DNA from: Loktanella sp. 5RATIMAR09
Lineage (GTDB): Bacteria; Pseudomonadota; Alphaproteobacteria; Rhodobacterales; Rhodobacteraceae
Reading direction: 5' to 3'
DNA length: 64,000 nt
NCBI RefSeq assembly: GCF_001419985.1
Contig: NZ_LJAL01000001.1
Span: forward strand, 62,001-126,000
Positions 27,623-35,585 of the stretch are shown one piece after another. Each line of letters starts with the position of its first letter. Positions within the stretch are counted from its first letter, which is position 1. Under the pieces are notes generated by a model. It saw nothing but the letters and a program-made list of their open reading frames with translations. It was not told the DNA's origin and made no database searches. The position numbers and the translations under genes are program-made.

Positions 27623-28305
27623 CCCCCGAGAAACTCCTCGGCTATAATCTCCCGCTTTTTGCAGGAATGAAGCCTGCCGACTTGGGCACCATCACGTTGG
27701 ACATCAGCGAACAGCACCTCGCGCCATGGCAAACGATCATTGATCAGGATGACGCATCCTACGATATCTACTTCTTGCTATCAGGCGCGCTCTTGGCTGT
27801 TTTCTGGACGCCGCAAGGACGCGAAATCGTTTTTTCGCGCTTTCCTGTCGGGTCTTATTTCGGGGAACTGGCCGCCTTCGACGGCATTCCGCGCTCGCTT
27901 GCGGTTGTTGCAAAAACCGAGGCCACTGTCCTGACAATGACGCGCAGCAGCTTTTTGCAATTGTTCAACGAAGTGCCCCTGCTGCGGGACCGGATGACGA
28001 AAAATCTTGTGGACAGGATACGCACCCTGACCGAACGCAATATGGAAATGACAACCCTCTCGGTTGACCAACGGGTCAGAAAATACCTGCTGCGGCTGGC
28101 CGCAGAGGAAGCCAAGCTGTTCAAAGGGGCCGTTATCGAACACGCACCGACACATGCAGAGATTGCAGGCTCTGTCGGGGCAAACCGTGAGATGGTCAGC
28201 CGTGCGATCAGCAAGTTGGTCAAGGGCGGTGTGATCAGATCAGCGCGTCAAAAAATCGAAATCCTTGATCCCGCAGCACTCTCGGACCACCTTGCCTCGT
28301 TTTAA
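27619..28305 (+). CDS. Crp/Fnr family transcription regulator
   Basis: A 228-residue regulator. The N-terminal cyclic-nucleotide-binding barrel has a phosphate-binding cassette FGELAAFDGIPRSLAVV, with the GELA, R and S residues used for cAMP contact. The C-terminal winged helix has THAEIAGSVGANREMVSRAISKL (given here in two parts: THAEIAGSVGA and NREMVSRAISKL), with the recognition helix in the second part. There is no N-terminal cysteine cluster, so it is not an Fnr oxygen sensor. It is translationally coupled to the cyclase gene just upstream, suggesting that it reads the cAMP made there. Confidence 0.9.
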   Translation: MTPEKLLGYNLPLFAGMKPADLGTITLDISEQHLAPWQTIIDQDDASYDIYFLLSGALLAVFWTPQGREIVFSRFPVGSYFGELAAFDGIPRSLAVVAKTEATVLTMTRSSFLQLFNEVPLLRDRMTKNLVDRIRTLTERNMEMTTLSVDQRVRKYLLRLAAEEAKLFKGAVIEHAPTHAEIAGSVGANREMVSRAISKLVKGGVIRSARQKIEILDPAALSDHLASF

Positions 28306-28377
28306 TCCAAATTTTACGAAATTGAGCCAAGTCCCGAGTGTGGTGACGCGGGAGTGGTTACGCACAGGGAGACAGAG

Positions 28378-28476
28378 TTGACTGGTTTGACACGTATTTT
28401 TAACATTTTGGGCGGTGAAGTGACGCTGATGCTGGCTGGCGGCGGCTTGGGCTTGGTGTTTCTACTCTTCAGCTGA
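28378..28476 (+). CDS. Candidate 32-residue membrane miniprotein
   Basis: A TTG-started frame follows a GGGAGACAGAG ribosome site at good spacing. The peptide begins MTGLTRIFNILGGE and continues as an uninterrupted hydrophobic segment (about residues 15-32, LMLAGGGLGLVFLLFS) that could span the membrane. There is no family I can name. It lies 70 bases downstream of the Crp-type gene in an otherwise gene-poor stretch. Support is the ribosome site plus the membrane-like sequence only. Confidence 0.35.
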   Translation: MTGLTRIFNILGGEVTLMLAGGGLGLVFLLFS

Positions 28477-28631
28477 TTTCACTCGGCGTGATGGTCAATG
28501 CCGCACATAACGGTGTCGTCTTGCTGCATCTACCAGTTGTAGCCGCGCCGGATTTTTCAAAAATTCGCTTGGGGGCATTACAATACTCGGGATGAACGAT
28601 CGTCATTCAGCCCCGGGTCAAGGAGACTGCA

Positions 28632-28748
28632 ATGCAGATTGCGCGACTTTATTGGGCCGCTTGTTATCCGGACCGGTCAGCGCATGATCATGGAAAACCC
28701 CGCCTGAGGGAATTGACCCCCGACGCGGAACGCTTACCTGTAGTCTGA
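28632..28748 (+). CDS. Candidate 38-residue small protein
   Basis: An ATG frame sits 8 bases after a strong AAGGAG ribosome site (about 28620-28625) and gives a 38-residue basic, non-membrane peptide starting MQIARLYWAACYPDRS. The sequence has no recognisable motif. It ends 23 bases before the TraB/GumN-like gene, so it could be a leader ORF for it. Confidence rests almost only on the ribosome site. Confidence 0.3.
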   Translation: MQIARLYWAACYPDRSAHDHGKPRLRELTPDAERLPVV

Positions 28749-28771
28749 CATCACCAGTCATAGGATCGCCC

Positions 28772-29764
28772 ATGTTCTTTCGCTCCGCCGCAACAATTTT
28801 GTTGTCATGCATCGCATTTCCCGCAGCAGCCATCTGTGTCGGTGACAGCTATCTGGACCAACTGACCCCGCAACAAGAGGCGCAATTGTCCGCAGCGGTG
28901 GCCGATATGCCCTATGCCGAAGGGCTGATCTGGACCGCAACAAAGGGCACAACCGAGATCACGGTCGTCGGCACCATGCACATTTATGATCCACGCCTTG
29001 ACGCGTTGCGTGCACAACTTGCCGAAAGGGTTGCAACGGCCGATCTTGTCCTGCTCGAGGCAACGCCGAAAGAAGAAGCGCAACTGGAAGAACTCATCAC
29101 GCGCGAACCCGACCGTCTGTTCCTTGTTGATGGGCCTACTCTGCCGGAACTGGTGGATGAAGAGACATGGCAACTGATTCTGGCCGCCGCCGGTGAACGC
29201 GGTATTCCTTCGTTTATGGCCGCCAAAATGCAACCTTGGTACCTGTCGATGACCCTCGCGGTGCCATCCTGCGCGATGACCGATATGATGGCTGGCGTGC
29301 GCGGCCTTGACCAGATGATTATCGAGGATGCGCAGGCAGCAGGGGTTCCCATGCAAGCGGTCGAACCCTACACGACACTGTTCGATCTGTTCGGAGACGA
29401 CAACATGGACGAACAAATCAGTATGCTGCGGATCAGCATGCTGGTGCCCGACCTGCAACAGCAGATGTTCGTATCAATGCTCGACAGTTATTTCGCAGAG
29501 GAAATCGGTCAGCTTTGGGAGCTGTCGCGCCTTGCTATGTCTGATGTGCCCGGCATGGACCCTGTCGCAGGCAAGGCCATGTTTGACGATATGGAAGAAT
29601 CATTGCTGAACACGCGCAACAGGAACTGGATTCCTGTTATCACGGATGCCGCCAAAGGCCGCGACGATGTTGTCCTAGCGGTAGGTGCAGGTCATTTGAT
29701 CGGTGACCAAGGTGTGCTGCAGCTTCTTGAAAACGAGGGCTGGACCATCACACGGGCTGAATGA
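28772..29764 (+). CDS. TraB/GumN family exported protein
   Basis: A 330-residue protein with a signal peptide (residues 1-20, ending AAA-I). The TraB/GumN fold is indicated by VVGTMHIYDPR near residue 70, the long helical middle, and the C-terminal VVLAVGAGHLIGDQGVLQLLENEGW block (quoted here as AVGAGHLIGDQGVL). These proteins are related to Tiki-type metalloproteases and carry conserved Gly-His motifs; the bacterial role is largely unknown. A lone cysteine pair (C22 and a later SCAM) may form a disulfide. It converges with the DUF2161 gene. Confidence 0.85.
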   Translation: MFFRSAATILLSCIAFPAAAICVGDSYLDQLTPQQEAQLSAAVADMPYAEGLIWTATKGTTEITVVGTMHIYDPRLDALRAQLAERVATADLVLLEATPKEEAQLEELITREPDRLFLVDGPTLPELVDEETWQLILAAAGERGIPSFMAAKMQPWYLSMTLAVPSCAMTDMMAGVRGLDQMIIEDAQAAGVPMQAVEPYTTLFDLFGDDNMDEQISMLRISMLVPDLQQQMFVSMLDSYFAEEIGQLWELSRLAMSDVPGMDPVAGKAMFDDMEESLLNTRNRNWIPVITDAAKGRDDVVLAVGAGHLIGDQGVLQLLENEGWTITRAE

Positions 29765-29821
29765 GCAAAGCGACGCAGTTTCGATAGGTGCCCTCTAATG
29801 CGTCAACAGTTTTCGCGGAAA

Positions 29822-30481
29822 TTATTGACTTTCGACATCCCCGTAATCGGACAGGCCCTTACGCCCCTGATCGGTCAAATCGTAAACCCCGCGCGTCACA
29901 CGTGTGAACCAGCCATAATGGTCCGCCGCCATAATCTGCGTAGCGTTTGGCACTTCGGCCCATTCCTTGACCTTCGCGCCCTTTGACGGCCCATGGACGG
30001 CCAGAAACCGCGCACAGCGCAGCGCATCCTGCCGATAACCGGTGATAATCCCGTGCCGTGTTGCACCCCCGTCATTGGGATCGCCCTTCAATCGCTCAAA
30101 GGCGCGCAACAGACGGGTTTTCTTCTTTTTGGACTGCCGCGCCGCATAAGGGCCCGGATCAGCCAGCACCTCGACATGCCCGTCACGCAAACGCACGGTC
30201 AGCACACCCAAACCGGCACGCCGCGCCAGTTTCACATTGGCCTTCAACGCCTTGTCCTTGCCGCCCGCAGGCACGGCCAGATAAACATGGTCGGTGGTCA
30301 GCAACCGCTCAACACCCTGATGGAACAGCGCCAGCGAAAACCCCAGCTTCAGCTCGACCACCACAAGGTCATCGCCACGACGCCCGACGACATCGGCAGG
30401 CCCAACCTCGCCTTTCACCACATAGCCTTGGCGTTGCAGATAGGCCTTGATGGGGGGGTATAAATCGGCCTCGCGTGGCAT
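29822..30481 (-). CDS. DUF2161 family protein with PD-(D/E)XK nuclease-like motif
   Basis: A 219-residue protein of the DUF2161 type. Its first 60 residues carry a PD-(D/E)XK pattern: D30 (GPADVVG), E43-x-K45 (VVELKLG) and a following Gln in LFHQGVERL. A basic KKKKTRLLRAFERLKGD segment and a winged-helix-like end follow. It may be a nuclease acting on DNA, but no activity is known to me. The start at 30481 has AAAGGAG 8 bases upstream; an ATG 24 bases further out lacks this. It is divergent from the pyrophosphatase gene. Confidence 0.75.
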   Translation of the reverse strand: MPREADLYPPIKAYLQRQGYVVKGEVGPADVVGRRGDDLVVVELKLGFSLALFHQGVERLLTTDHVYLAVPAGGKDKALKANVKLARRAGLGVLTVRLRDGHVEVLADPGPYAARQSKKKKTRLLRAFERLKGDPNDGGATRHGIITGYRQDALRCARFLAVHGPSKGAKVKEWAEVPNATQIMAADHYGWFTRVTRGVYDLTDQGRKGLSDYGDVESQ

Positions 30482-30628
30482 GGGTGCTCCTTTCAGCGTA
30501 GCCAATTGGAAAATTCAAGGGATGACAAGCCCCGCCCATGGCTCGCCGAAACTGAGACGATGGGGTGACAGCCCCAGCGCACACTTCTATATACGGGCCA
30601 ACCCTCGCTCCGATAGAAAGTGACGCAC

Positions 30629-31546
30629 ATGACAACCCTCGTATTTGGCCACAAATCCCCTGACACCGACAGCACAGGTTCACCCCTCATCTGGGAATGG
30701 TTCCTGAACCATACAGATATCGATGCGAAAGCAGCCCTGCTGGGCGAGCCGAACACAGAAGCCAAATTCGTGGCAGAGCGTTGGGGGTTCGAGTTGCCTG
30801 AAATCATCGCGGACGTTGCAGACGACCAATCCTGCGTGATCGTGGACACCAACAACCCCGCCGAATTGCCCGCAAACATCAACAACGCCGATGTGCTGGC
30901 GATTATCGACCACCACAAACTGGCCGGTGGGCTTGAGACGAAAAACCCCGTCAACATCACCGTCCGCCCGTTGGCCTGCACCGCGACGATCATGCACCAG
31001 ATGATGGGGGACCACGCCAGTCACATGCCGCAGGGCATCAAGGGTCTGATGCTGTCATGTATCCTGTCGGACACGCTGGCCTTCCGCTCACCCACCACAA
31101 CCGCAGTGGACAAGGATCTGGCTGAGAAGCTTGCCAAAGATCTGGGCGTCGATATCGAAACCTATGCGGGCGAAATGTTTGCCGCGAAATCCGATGTCTC
31201 TGCATTCTCGGATGCCGAACTGCTGCGCATGGATAGCAAGGAATACGCCGTCGACGGCAAGAAATTCCGCGTCTCTGTGCTGGAAACCACATCCCCAAAA
31301 ATCGTGCTGGATCGCAAAGCATCCTTGATGGAAACCATGCCGAAGGTCGCGAAAGAAGACGGTGTCGACGAAGTGCTGTTGTTTGTCGTGGATATCATCA
31401 ATGAGGAAGCCACGATGCTGATCCCCAACGATCTGACCAAGACAGTGGCCGAAAAATCCTTTGACGCGACAGTCGAAGGAGACAGCGTGGTCCTGCCCGG
31501 CATCATGAGCCGGAAAAAGCAGATTATTCCCGCACTCAAGGTCTAA
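30629..31546 (+). CDS. ppaC: Manganese-dependent inorganic pyrophosphatase (family II)
   Basis: A 305-residue DHH-family enzyme that hydrolyses pyrophosphate to phosphate in the cytosol. Metal ligands are H8, D12 and D14 in GHKSPDTDS, D73 in IVDTNN, and D94-H95-H96 in the DHH motif. The C-terminal substrate-binding SRK motif is at 294-296. No CBS regulatory insert is present. The ATG at 30629 is chosen over a GTG 9 bases earlier because GAAAG is well spaced and the conserved strand starts directly. A cluster of GTACA repeats follows the stop. Confidence 0.94.
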   Translation: MTTLVFGHKSPDTDSTGSPLIWEWFLNHTDIDAKAALLGEPNTEAKFVAERWGFELPEIIADVADDQSCVIVDTNNPAELPANINNADVLAIIDHHKLAGGLETKNPVNITVRPLACTATIMHQMMGDHASHMPQGIKGLMLSCILSDTLAFRSPTTTAVDKDLAEKLAKDLGVDIETYAGEMFAAKSDVSAFSDAELLRMDSKEYAVDGKKFRVSVLETTSPKIVLDRKASLMETMPKVAKEDGVDEVLLFVVDIINEEATMLIPNDLTKTVAEKSFDATVEGDSVVLPGIMSRKKQIIPALKV

Positions 31547-31553
31547 GCAGGCC

Positions 31554-31602
31554 GTACAAACGTATGTACAGGTTGTGTACCGGATGTGTACAGGACCTGT
31601 AC
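31554..31602. repeat. Cluster of GTACA/TGTAC repeats
   Basis: Between ppaC and the HAD gene, GTACA or its complement TGTAC occurs five times in about 50 bases: GTACA at 31554, TGTACA at 31565, TGTAC at 31576, TGTACA at 31587 and TGTAC at 31598. The spacing of the four TGTAC elements is a regular 11 bases, one DNA helical turn. GTACAG-GAC-CTGTAC (31588-31602) is also a perfect inverted repeat. The site lies about 30 bases before the HAD gene start, so it is a good operator candidate. Confidence 0.6.
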
Positions 31603-31633
31603 GCCCATCCAAACCGTTCACAAAGGTTAACAG

Positions 31634-32509
31634 ATGACCCAGATTATCGACCAATTCGCCGACATCTCGGGGCAGTATGACGCCGCCTTTGTGGACCTGT
31701 GGGGATGTATGCACAACGGGGTTACAGCCCTGCCTGACGCGGTGACTGCCATGCAGAAATACCGCGCTGCGGGCGGGATTGTTGTCCTTGTCACCAACTC
31801 TCCCCGGCCTTGGGATTCCGTGGCGCGCCAGATCAATGAACTCGGCGTGCCTGACGACGCATGGGACGCGATTGCCACTTCGGGCGACAGCGCACGCGCC
31901 GCGATGTTCCGTGGAATTGTTGGTGAAAAAATCTGGTTCATGGGCGAAAGCCCCCGTGATGATGATTTCTTCCAGCCTCTGCAAATCATTGAAAACCCTG
32001 TGAACATCCAAAAGGTGCCGCTGGATCAGGCCGAAGGGATCGTCTGCTGTGGTCCCTTTGATCCGCTGGCCGATGTTGATGTGAACCGGCCTGAATTTCT
32101 CTATGCAAAGACCAAGGGCCTCAAGCTGCTTTGCGCCAACCCCGATATCATCGTGGATCGGGGCGAGGTGCGCGAGTGGTGTGCCGGTGCGCTGGCGGCA
32201 CTCTATACCGAAATGGGCGGTGAGAGCCTTTATTTCGGCAAGCCGCATCCCCCGATCTATGACCTCGCGCGCCGCAGGCTCGCGGCGTTAACCAATGCAC
32301 CATCTGACCCGCGTATTATCGGGATCGGTGACGGGATCGGCACAGATATTCTGGGTGGTCTGCAAGAAGATATTGATACGCTCTTTATCTCGGGCGGATT
32401 GGCCGCCGCAGAAACAAAGACCGATCGCCAACCGGACCCAGAGGCGTTGACGGCCTATTTGAACGAGGCGCAGATCAGCACGACCTACACTATCGGGCAG
32501 TTGCGGTAG
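31634..32509 (+). CDS. HAD-superfamily hydrolase, TIGR01459 type
   Basis: A 291-residue HAD phosphatase of the CBF/cap-type group, similar to TIGR01459 and NagD. The nucleophile motif is FVDLWGCMHNG, in which D21 keeps the first Asp while the usual second Asp is Trp-Gly shifted, as in this family. Motif II is VTNSPRP and motif III/IV is IGDGIGTDILGG. The substrate is probably a small phosphate ester and is unknown. It follows the GTACA repeat cluster and precedes the MaoC gene by about 90 bases. Confidence 0.88.
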   Translation: MTQIIDQFADISGQYDAAFVDLWGCMHNGVTALPDAVTAMQKYRAAGGIVVLVTNSPRPWDSVARQINELGVPDDAWDAIATSGDSARAAMFRGIVGEKIWFMGESPRDDDFFQPLQIIENPVNIQKVPLDQAEGIVCCGPFDPLADVDVNRPEFLYAKTKGLKLLCANPDIIVDRGEVREWCAGALAALYTEMGGESLYFGKPHPPIYDLARRRLAALTNAPSDPRIIGIGDGIGTDILGGLQEDIDTLFISGGLAAAETKTDRQPDPEALTAYLNEAQISTTYTIGQLR

Positions 32510-32539
32510 CAGGAATCGCTTGATCTTTCTGCATCGGAA

Positions 32540-32587
32540 AAGTAATAAAATTTCAATATCGACGCGATACTAGAATTTTTGTTACTT
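32540..32587. promoter_or_regulatory. A/T-rich inverted repeat upstream of the MaoC gene
   Basis: AAGTAATAAAATT (32540-32552) is an imperfect inverted copy of AATTTTTGTTACTT (32574-32587), around a 21-base centre. The element sits just before the GGAG ribosome site at 32591. It could be a repressor operator or a leader hairpin. Confidence 0.4.
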
Positions 32588-32600
32588 AATGGAGCCTGAT

Positions 32601-33044
32601 ATGCTGGATAACGCCCCCCGCGGAACGATCTGCATCGAAGATATCGAAATCGGTATGACACGCTCGCTTCGCAAGGTGATTACAGATCGCGATATCGAAA
32701 TGTTTGCAGAGGTTTCGACGGACCGAAACCCTGTGCACCTTGATGAAGACTACGCACAGGACACCATCTTTGGCGGGCGTATCGCCCATGGCATGCTGAC
32801 CGCCGGATTGGTCAGCGCCGTGATCGGCGAACAGCTACCCGGACATGGGACGGTCTATCTGGGACAAAACCTGAAATTCCTGGCCCCTGTGCGTCCCGGT
32901 GACATGGTGCTGGCCGAGGTCGAGGTGACGGATATCGACCATTCCAAACGGCGCGTCACCATGAACACGCGCTGCATTGTGAACGACAAAAAAGTGTTGG
33001 TCGGCGATGCCACTGTTCTCGCACCAAGCCGGAAATTCGACTAG
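32601..33044 (+). CDS. MaoC-type (R)-specific enoyl-CoA hydratase
   Basis: A 147-residue single hot-dog-fold protein. The hydratase-2 catalytic dyad lies in DRNPVHLDEDYA (D41 and H46), followed by FGGRIAHGML. It probably hydrates trans-2-enoyl-CoA to (R)-3-hydroxyacyl-CoA, as PhaJ does. The ATG at 32601 has GGAG 6 bases upstream and is preferred over an ATG at 32589. No phaC or beta-oxidation gene is close, so the pathway is not fixed. Confidence 0.87.
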   Translation: MLDNAPRGTICIEDIEIGMTRSLRKVITDRDIEMFAEVSTDRNPVHLDEDYAQDTIFGGRIAHGMLTAGLVSAVIGEQLPGHGTVYLGQNLKFLAPVRPGDMVLAEVEVTDIDHSKRRVTMNTRCIVNDKKVLVGDATVLAPSRKFD

Positions 33045-33138
33045 CACAGATCAAGCCTGACGGCTTTCCACGCGCGTAAGCCCGCAAGGGCTGACAAGCG
33101 GTGCTTGCACGGCCCTGCGCGGTCCGCTACCCAAAGCC

Positions 33139-34080
33139 ATGCGCATCATTCGTGACACCGTTTTCATTGACCCTGCCGACCGTGGCGCCGCTGCGGCAAT
33201 CGGCAATTTTGACGGGGTGCATATCGGCCACCAAGCTGTCATTGACCTGACCCGTAAAGCCGCGAAAGAAGCGAACGCGCCCCTTGGTATTATGACGTTC
33301 GAGCCGCACCCGCGCAGCTATTTTTCCCGCGATCCCATGCCGTTTCGCCTGATGAACGCCGAAGCACGCGCAAACAGGCTCGCGAAACTGGGTGTTGAAA
33401 AACTATATGAAGTGCCGTTCAATGCAGCCCTTGCCGCCCTCGCCCCCCGTGCCTTTGCGCAAACGGTTATCGCCGATCAACTGGGTCTGAAACATGTGGT
33501 TGTCGGTGCCGATTTCTGCTTTGGTAAAGACCGCGCGGGCACGGTGGCAGACCTGCAGGAATTTGGCGGCGAAATGGGTTTTGGCGTGACCGTCGCACCC
33601 ATCGTCGCAATTGACCACGCCAACGTCTCCTCCACCGCAATTCGCCAAGCACTCAGCGATGGCAGCCCCCGTGATGCCGCCGCCATGCTGGGCCACTGGC
33701 ACCGCATCGTAGGCGAGGTCATTCGTGGTGACCAACGCGGCCGCGATCTGGGGTATCCGACTGCCAATATGTCGATCACAGGCCTGCATCCACCGAAATT
33801 TGGTGTTTATGCTGTGAAAGTCGACGTGCTCGACGGCCCGCATAAAGGCACCTACAATGGCGCGGCCTCGATCGGCGTGCGCCCGATGTTTGGCGAAAAC
33901 ATCGCCAACTGCGAAACCTTCATCTTTGACTTCAAAGGCGATCTCTACGGCTCCACGCTTTCGGTTGCCTTGGTTGATTTCCTGCGTTCCGAACTGAAAT
34001 TCGACAGCCTTGAAGCACTCATCACCCAGATGGATGCTGATTGTGTCACCGCCCGAGAGATACTTGCCGATGTCCGTTGA
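33139..34080 (+). CDS. ribF: Bifunctional riboflavin kinase / FAD synthetase
   Basis: A 313-residue RibF. The N-terminal FAD synthetase domain has GNFDGVHIGH (22-31) and VVGADFCFGKDRAG, with SSTAIRQAL. The C-terminal flavokinase domain (from about residue 185) has GYPTANM and the GVYAVKV strand. It makes FMN and FAD from riboflavin. Its 3' end overlaps the YcgN-like gene by 11 bases. Confidence 0.95.
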   Translation: MRIIRDTVFIDPADRGAAAAIGNFDGVHIGHQAVIDLTRKAAKEANAPLGIMTFEPHPRSYFSRDPMPFRLMNAEARANRLAKLGVEKLYEVPFNAALAALAPRAFAQTVIADQLGLKHVVVGADFCFGKDRAGTVADLQEFGGEMGFGVTVAPIVAIDHANVSSTAIRQALSDGSPRDAAAMLGHWHRIVGEVIRGDQRGRDLGYPTANMSITGLHPPKFGVYAVKVDVLDGPHKGTYNGAASIGVRPMFGENIANCETFIFDFKGDLYGSTLSVALVDFLRSELKFDSLEALITQMDADCVTAREILADVR

Positions 34081-34537
34081 AATCCCCCGCGACGGCCTGA
34101 CACCGCGGTTTTGGGAAACCAAACCGATGTCGAAACTGAACAAACAGGAATGGGAAGCGCTTTGCGATGGCTGCGGCAAATGTTGCCTGAACAAGCTGGA
34201 AGACGACGACGGCACCGTGGCGATGACCCGCGTTGCATGCCGTTTGCTGGATGGTGAAAACTGCCTGTGCAGCAACTACCCGAACCGGCACAAATTTGTC
34301 CCTGAATGTATCGTGCTGACCCCGAAAACCATCGTCGAGAACCTTTACTGGTTGCCCATGACTTGCGGCTACCGTTTGGTCCATGAACGCCGCCCGCTCT
34401 ATGACTGGCACCCCCTGATCTCGGGCGATCCGGAATCGGTTCATCGGGCCGGCGTTTCGGTCAGGGGCATGACGATCCCCGAGTTTCAGGTCGATGAAGA
34501 CGACTGGGAAGACTACATTATCGAGGAACCACTTTAA
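34070..34537 (+). CDS. YcgN/UPF0260 family cysteine-cluster protein
   Basis: A 155-residue protein with a C-x2-C-x2-CC cluster (C32, C35, C38, C39) followed by C57, C65, C67 and C80, typical of the YkgJ/YcgN-type zinc- or iron-chelating domain. The family pattern (FWETKP, LCDGCGKCCLNKLED, TRVACRLLD, YRLVHERRPLYDWHPL) matches UPF0260. Function is unknown. The start at 34070 lies inside the end of ribF, suggesting coupled translation. The next gene begins 1 base after the stop. Confidence 0.88.
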   Translation: MSVEIPRDGLTPRFWETKPMSKLNKQEWEALCDGCGKCCLNKLEDDDGTVAMTRVACRLLDGENCLCSNYPNRHKFVPECIVLTPKTIVENLYWLPMTCGYRLVHERRPLYDWHPLISGDPESVHRAGVSVRGMTIPEFQVDEDDWEDYIIEEPL

Positions 34538-34538
34538 G

Positions 34539-35585
34539 ATGTTTTTTGCTTCAGACAACGCAGGCCCCGCCCATCCCAAGGTGATGGAAGCGCTGGTCGC
34601 CGCCAACACCGGCTATGCAATGGGCTATGGCGCGGACCCGATCATGGAAACGGTGCGCGCACAGATCCGCGACGTGTTTGAAGCACCCGAGGCCGCCGTT
34701 TATTTGATCATCAACGGGACAGCAGCGAATTCGGTCCTGCTCGCTTCGATGACCCAGCCATGGCAGACGGTGTTCTGCACCGAGTGCGCACATATCCATG
34801 AAGACGAATGCAACGCGCCTGAATTCTACACACAAGCCAAGCTGACCTTGGTGCCAACGGCGAACGGCAAGATGACGCCCGATGCCCTGCGTGCGAAAAT
34901 CCTTGGTGAAGAAAACCGTGGTGTGCACGGCCCGCAACGCGGCCCGCTGTCGATTACGCAGGTCACCGAAAAAGGCACGATTTATACGCTGGATGAAATC
35001 CAGGCGCTGACCGCCACCGCCCGCGAATTCGATATGCAAACCCACCTTGATGGCGCGCGTTTTGCCAATGCGCTGACCGCGCTCGGCTGTTCGCCTGCGG
35101 ACATGACATGGAAAGCCGGCGTCGATACCGTCAGCTTTGGCGGCACCAAGAACGGCGCGGTCGGTGTTGAGGCTTGTGTCATTTTCAACCCCGAAATCGC
35201 ATGGGAGTTCGAGTTGCGGCGCAAGCGTGGTGGGCATCTTTTGTCCAAGCACCGCTATCTGTCCGCCCAAATGCAGGCCTATCTGGAAGACGACCTCTGG
35301 CTTGATATGGCCCGTTCCGCCAACGCCCGCTGCGCCCAGCTTGCGACAGGGTTGCGCAAACACAACGCGGCCAAGATCCTGTTTGAGCCGCAAGCCAATA
35401 TGATCTTCTTCCAGATGCCCCGGCGCGAACACAAGCGCGTGCTCGACTGTGGCGCCGTTTACTATGTGATGAACGGCGATCCCGAAACAGGCGATCCCGA
35501 AGAGCCGCTGATCGGACGTCTGGTCTGTGACTGGTCAATGACCGAAGCGGGCGTTAATCAGTTTCTTGATCTGCTGAACGGATAA
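34539..35585 (+). CDS. Low-specificity threonine aldolase-like PLP enzyme
   Basis: A 348-residue fold-type I PLP enzyme of the beta-eliminating-lyase/threonine aldolase family. MFFASDNAGPAHPKVMEAL opens it, HIHEDE and HLDGARFANAL follow, and the PLP lysine is K204 in SFGGTKNGAVG. It should split L-threonine or related beta-hydroxy amino acids to glycine and an aldehyde. GAGGAA lies about 11 bases before the start. The 3' end overlaps the opposite-strand hydrolase by 32 bases. Confidence 0.87.
   Translation: MFFASDNAGPAHPKVMEALVAANTGYAMGYGADPIMETVRAQIRDVFEAPEAAVYLIINGTAANSVLLASMTQPWQTVFCTECAHIHEDECNAPEFYTQAKLTLVPTANGKMTPDALRAKILGEENRGVHGPQRGPLSITQVTEKGTIYTLDEIQALTATAREFDMQTHLDGARFANALTALGCSPADMTWKAGVDTVSFGGTKNGAVGVEACVIFNPEIAWEFELRRKRGGHLLSKHRYLSAQMQAYLEDDLWLDMARSANARCAQLATGLRKHNAAKILFEPQANMIFFQMPRREHKRVLDCGAVYYVMNGDPETGDPEEPLIGRLVCDWSMTEAGVNQFLDLLNG

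Larger units (their letters stand above)
28306..28771. other. 466-base gene-poor region
   Basis: The stretch lies between the Crp-type gene and the TraB/GumN-like gene. It is more A/T-rich at its left end (CCAAATTTTACGAAATTG). Apart from the two tiny ORFs listed separately, I see no protein-like frame, no RNA gene and no clear terminator. It should hold the promoter of the downstream gene. Confidence 0.5.
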
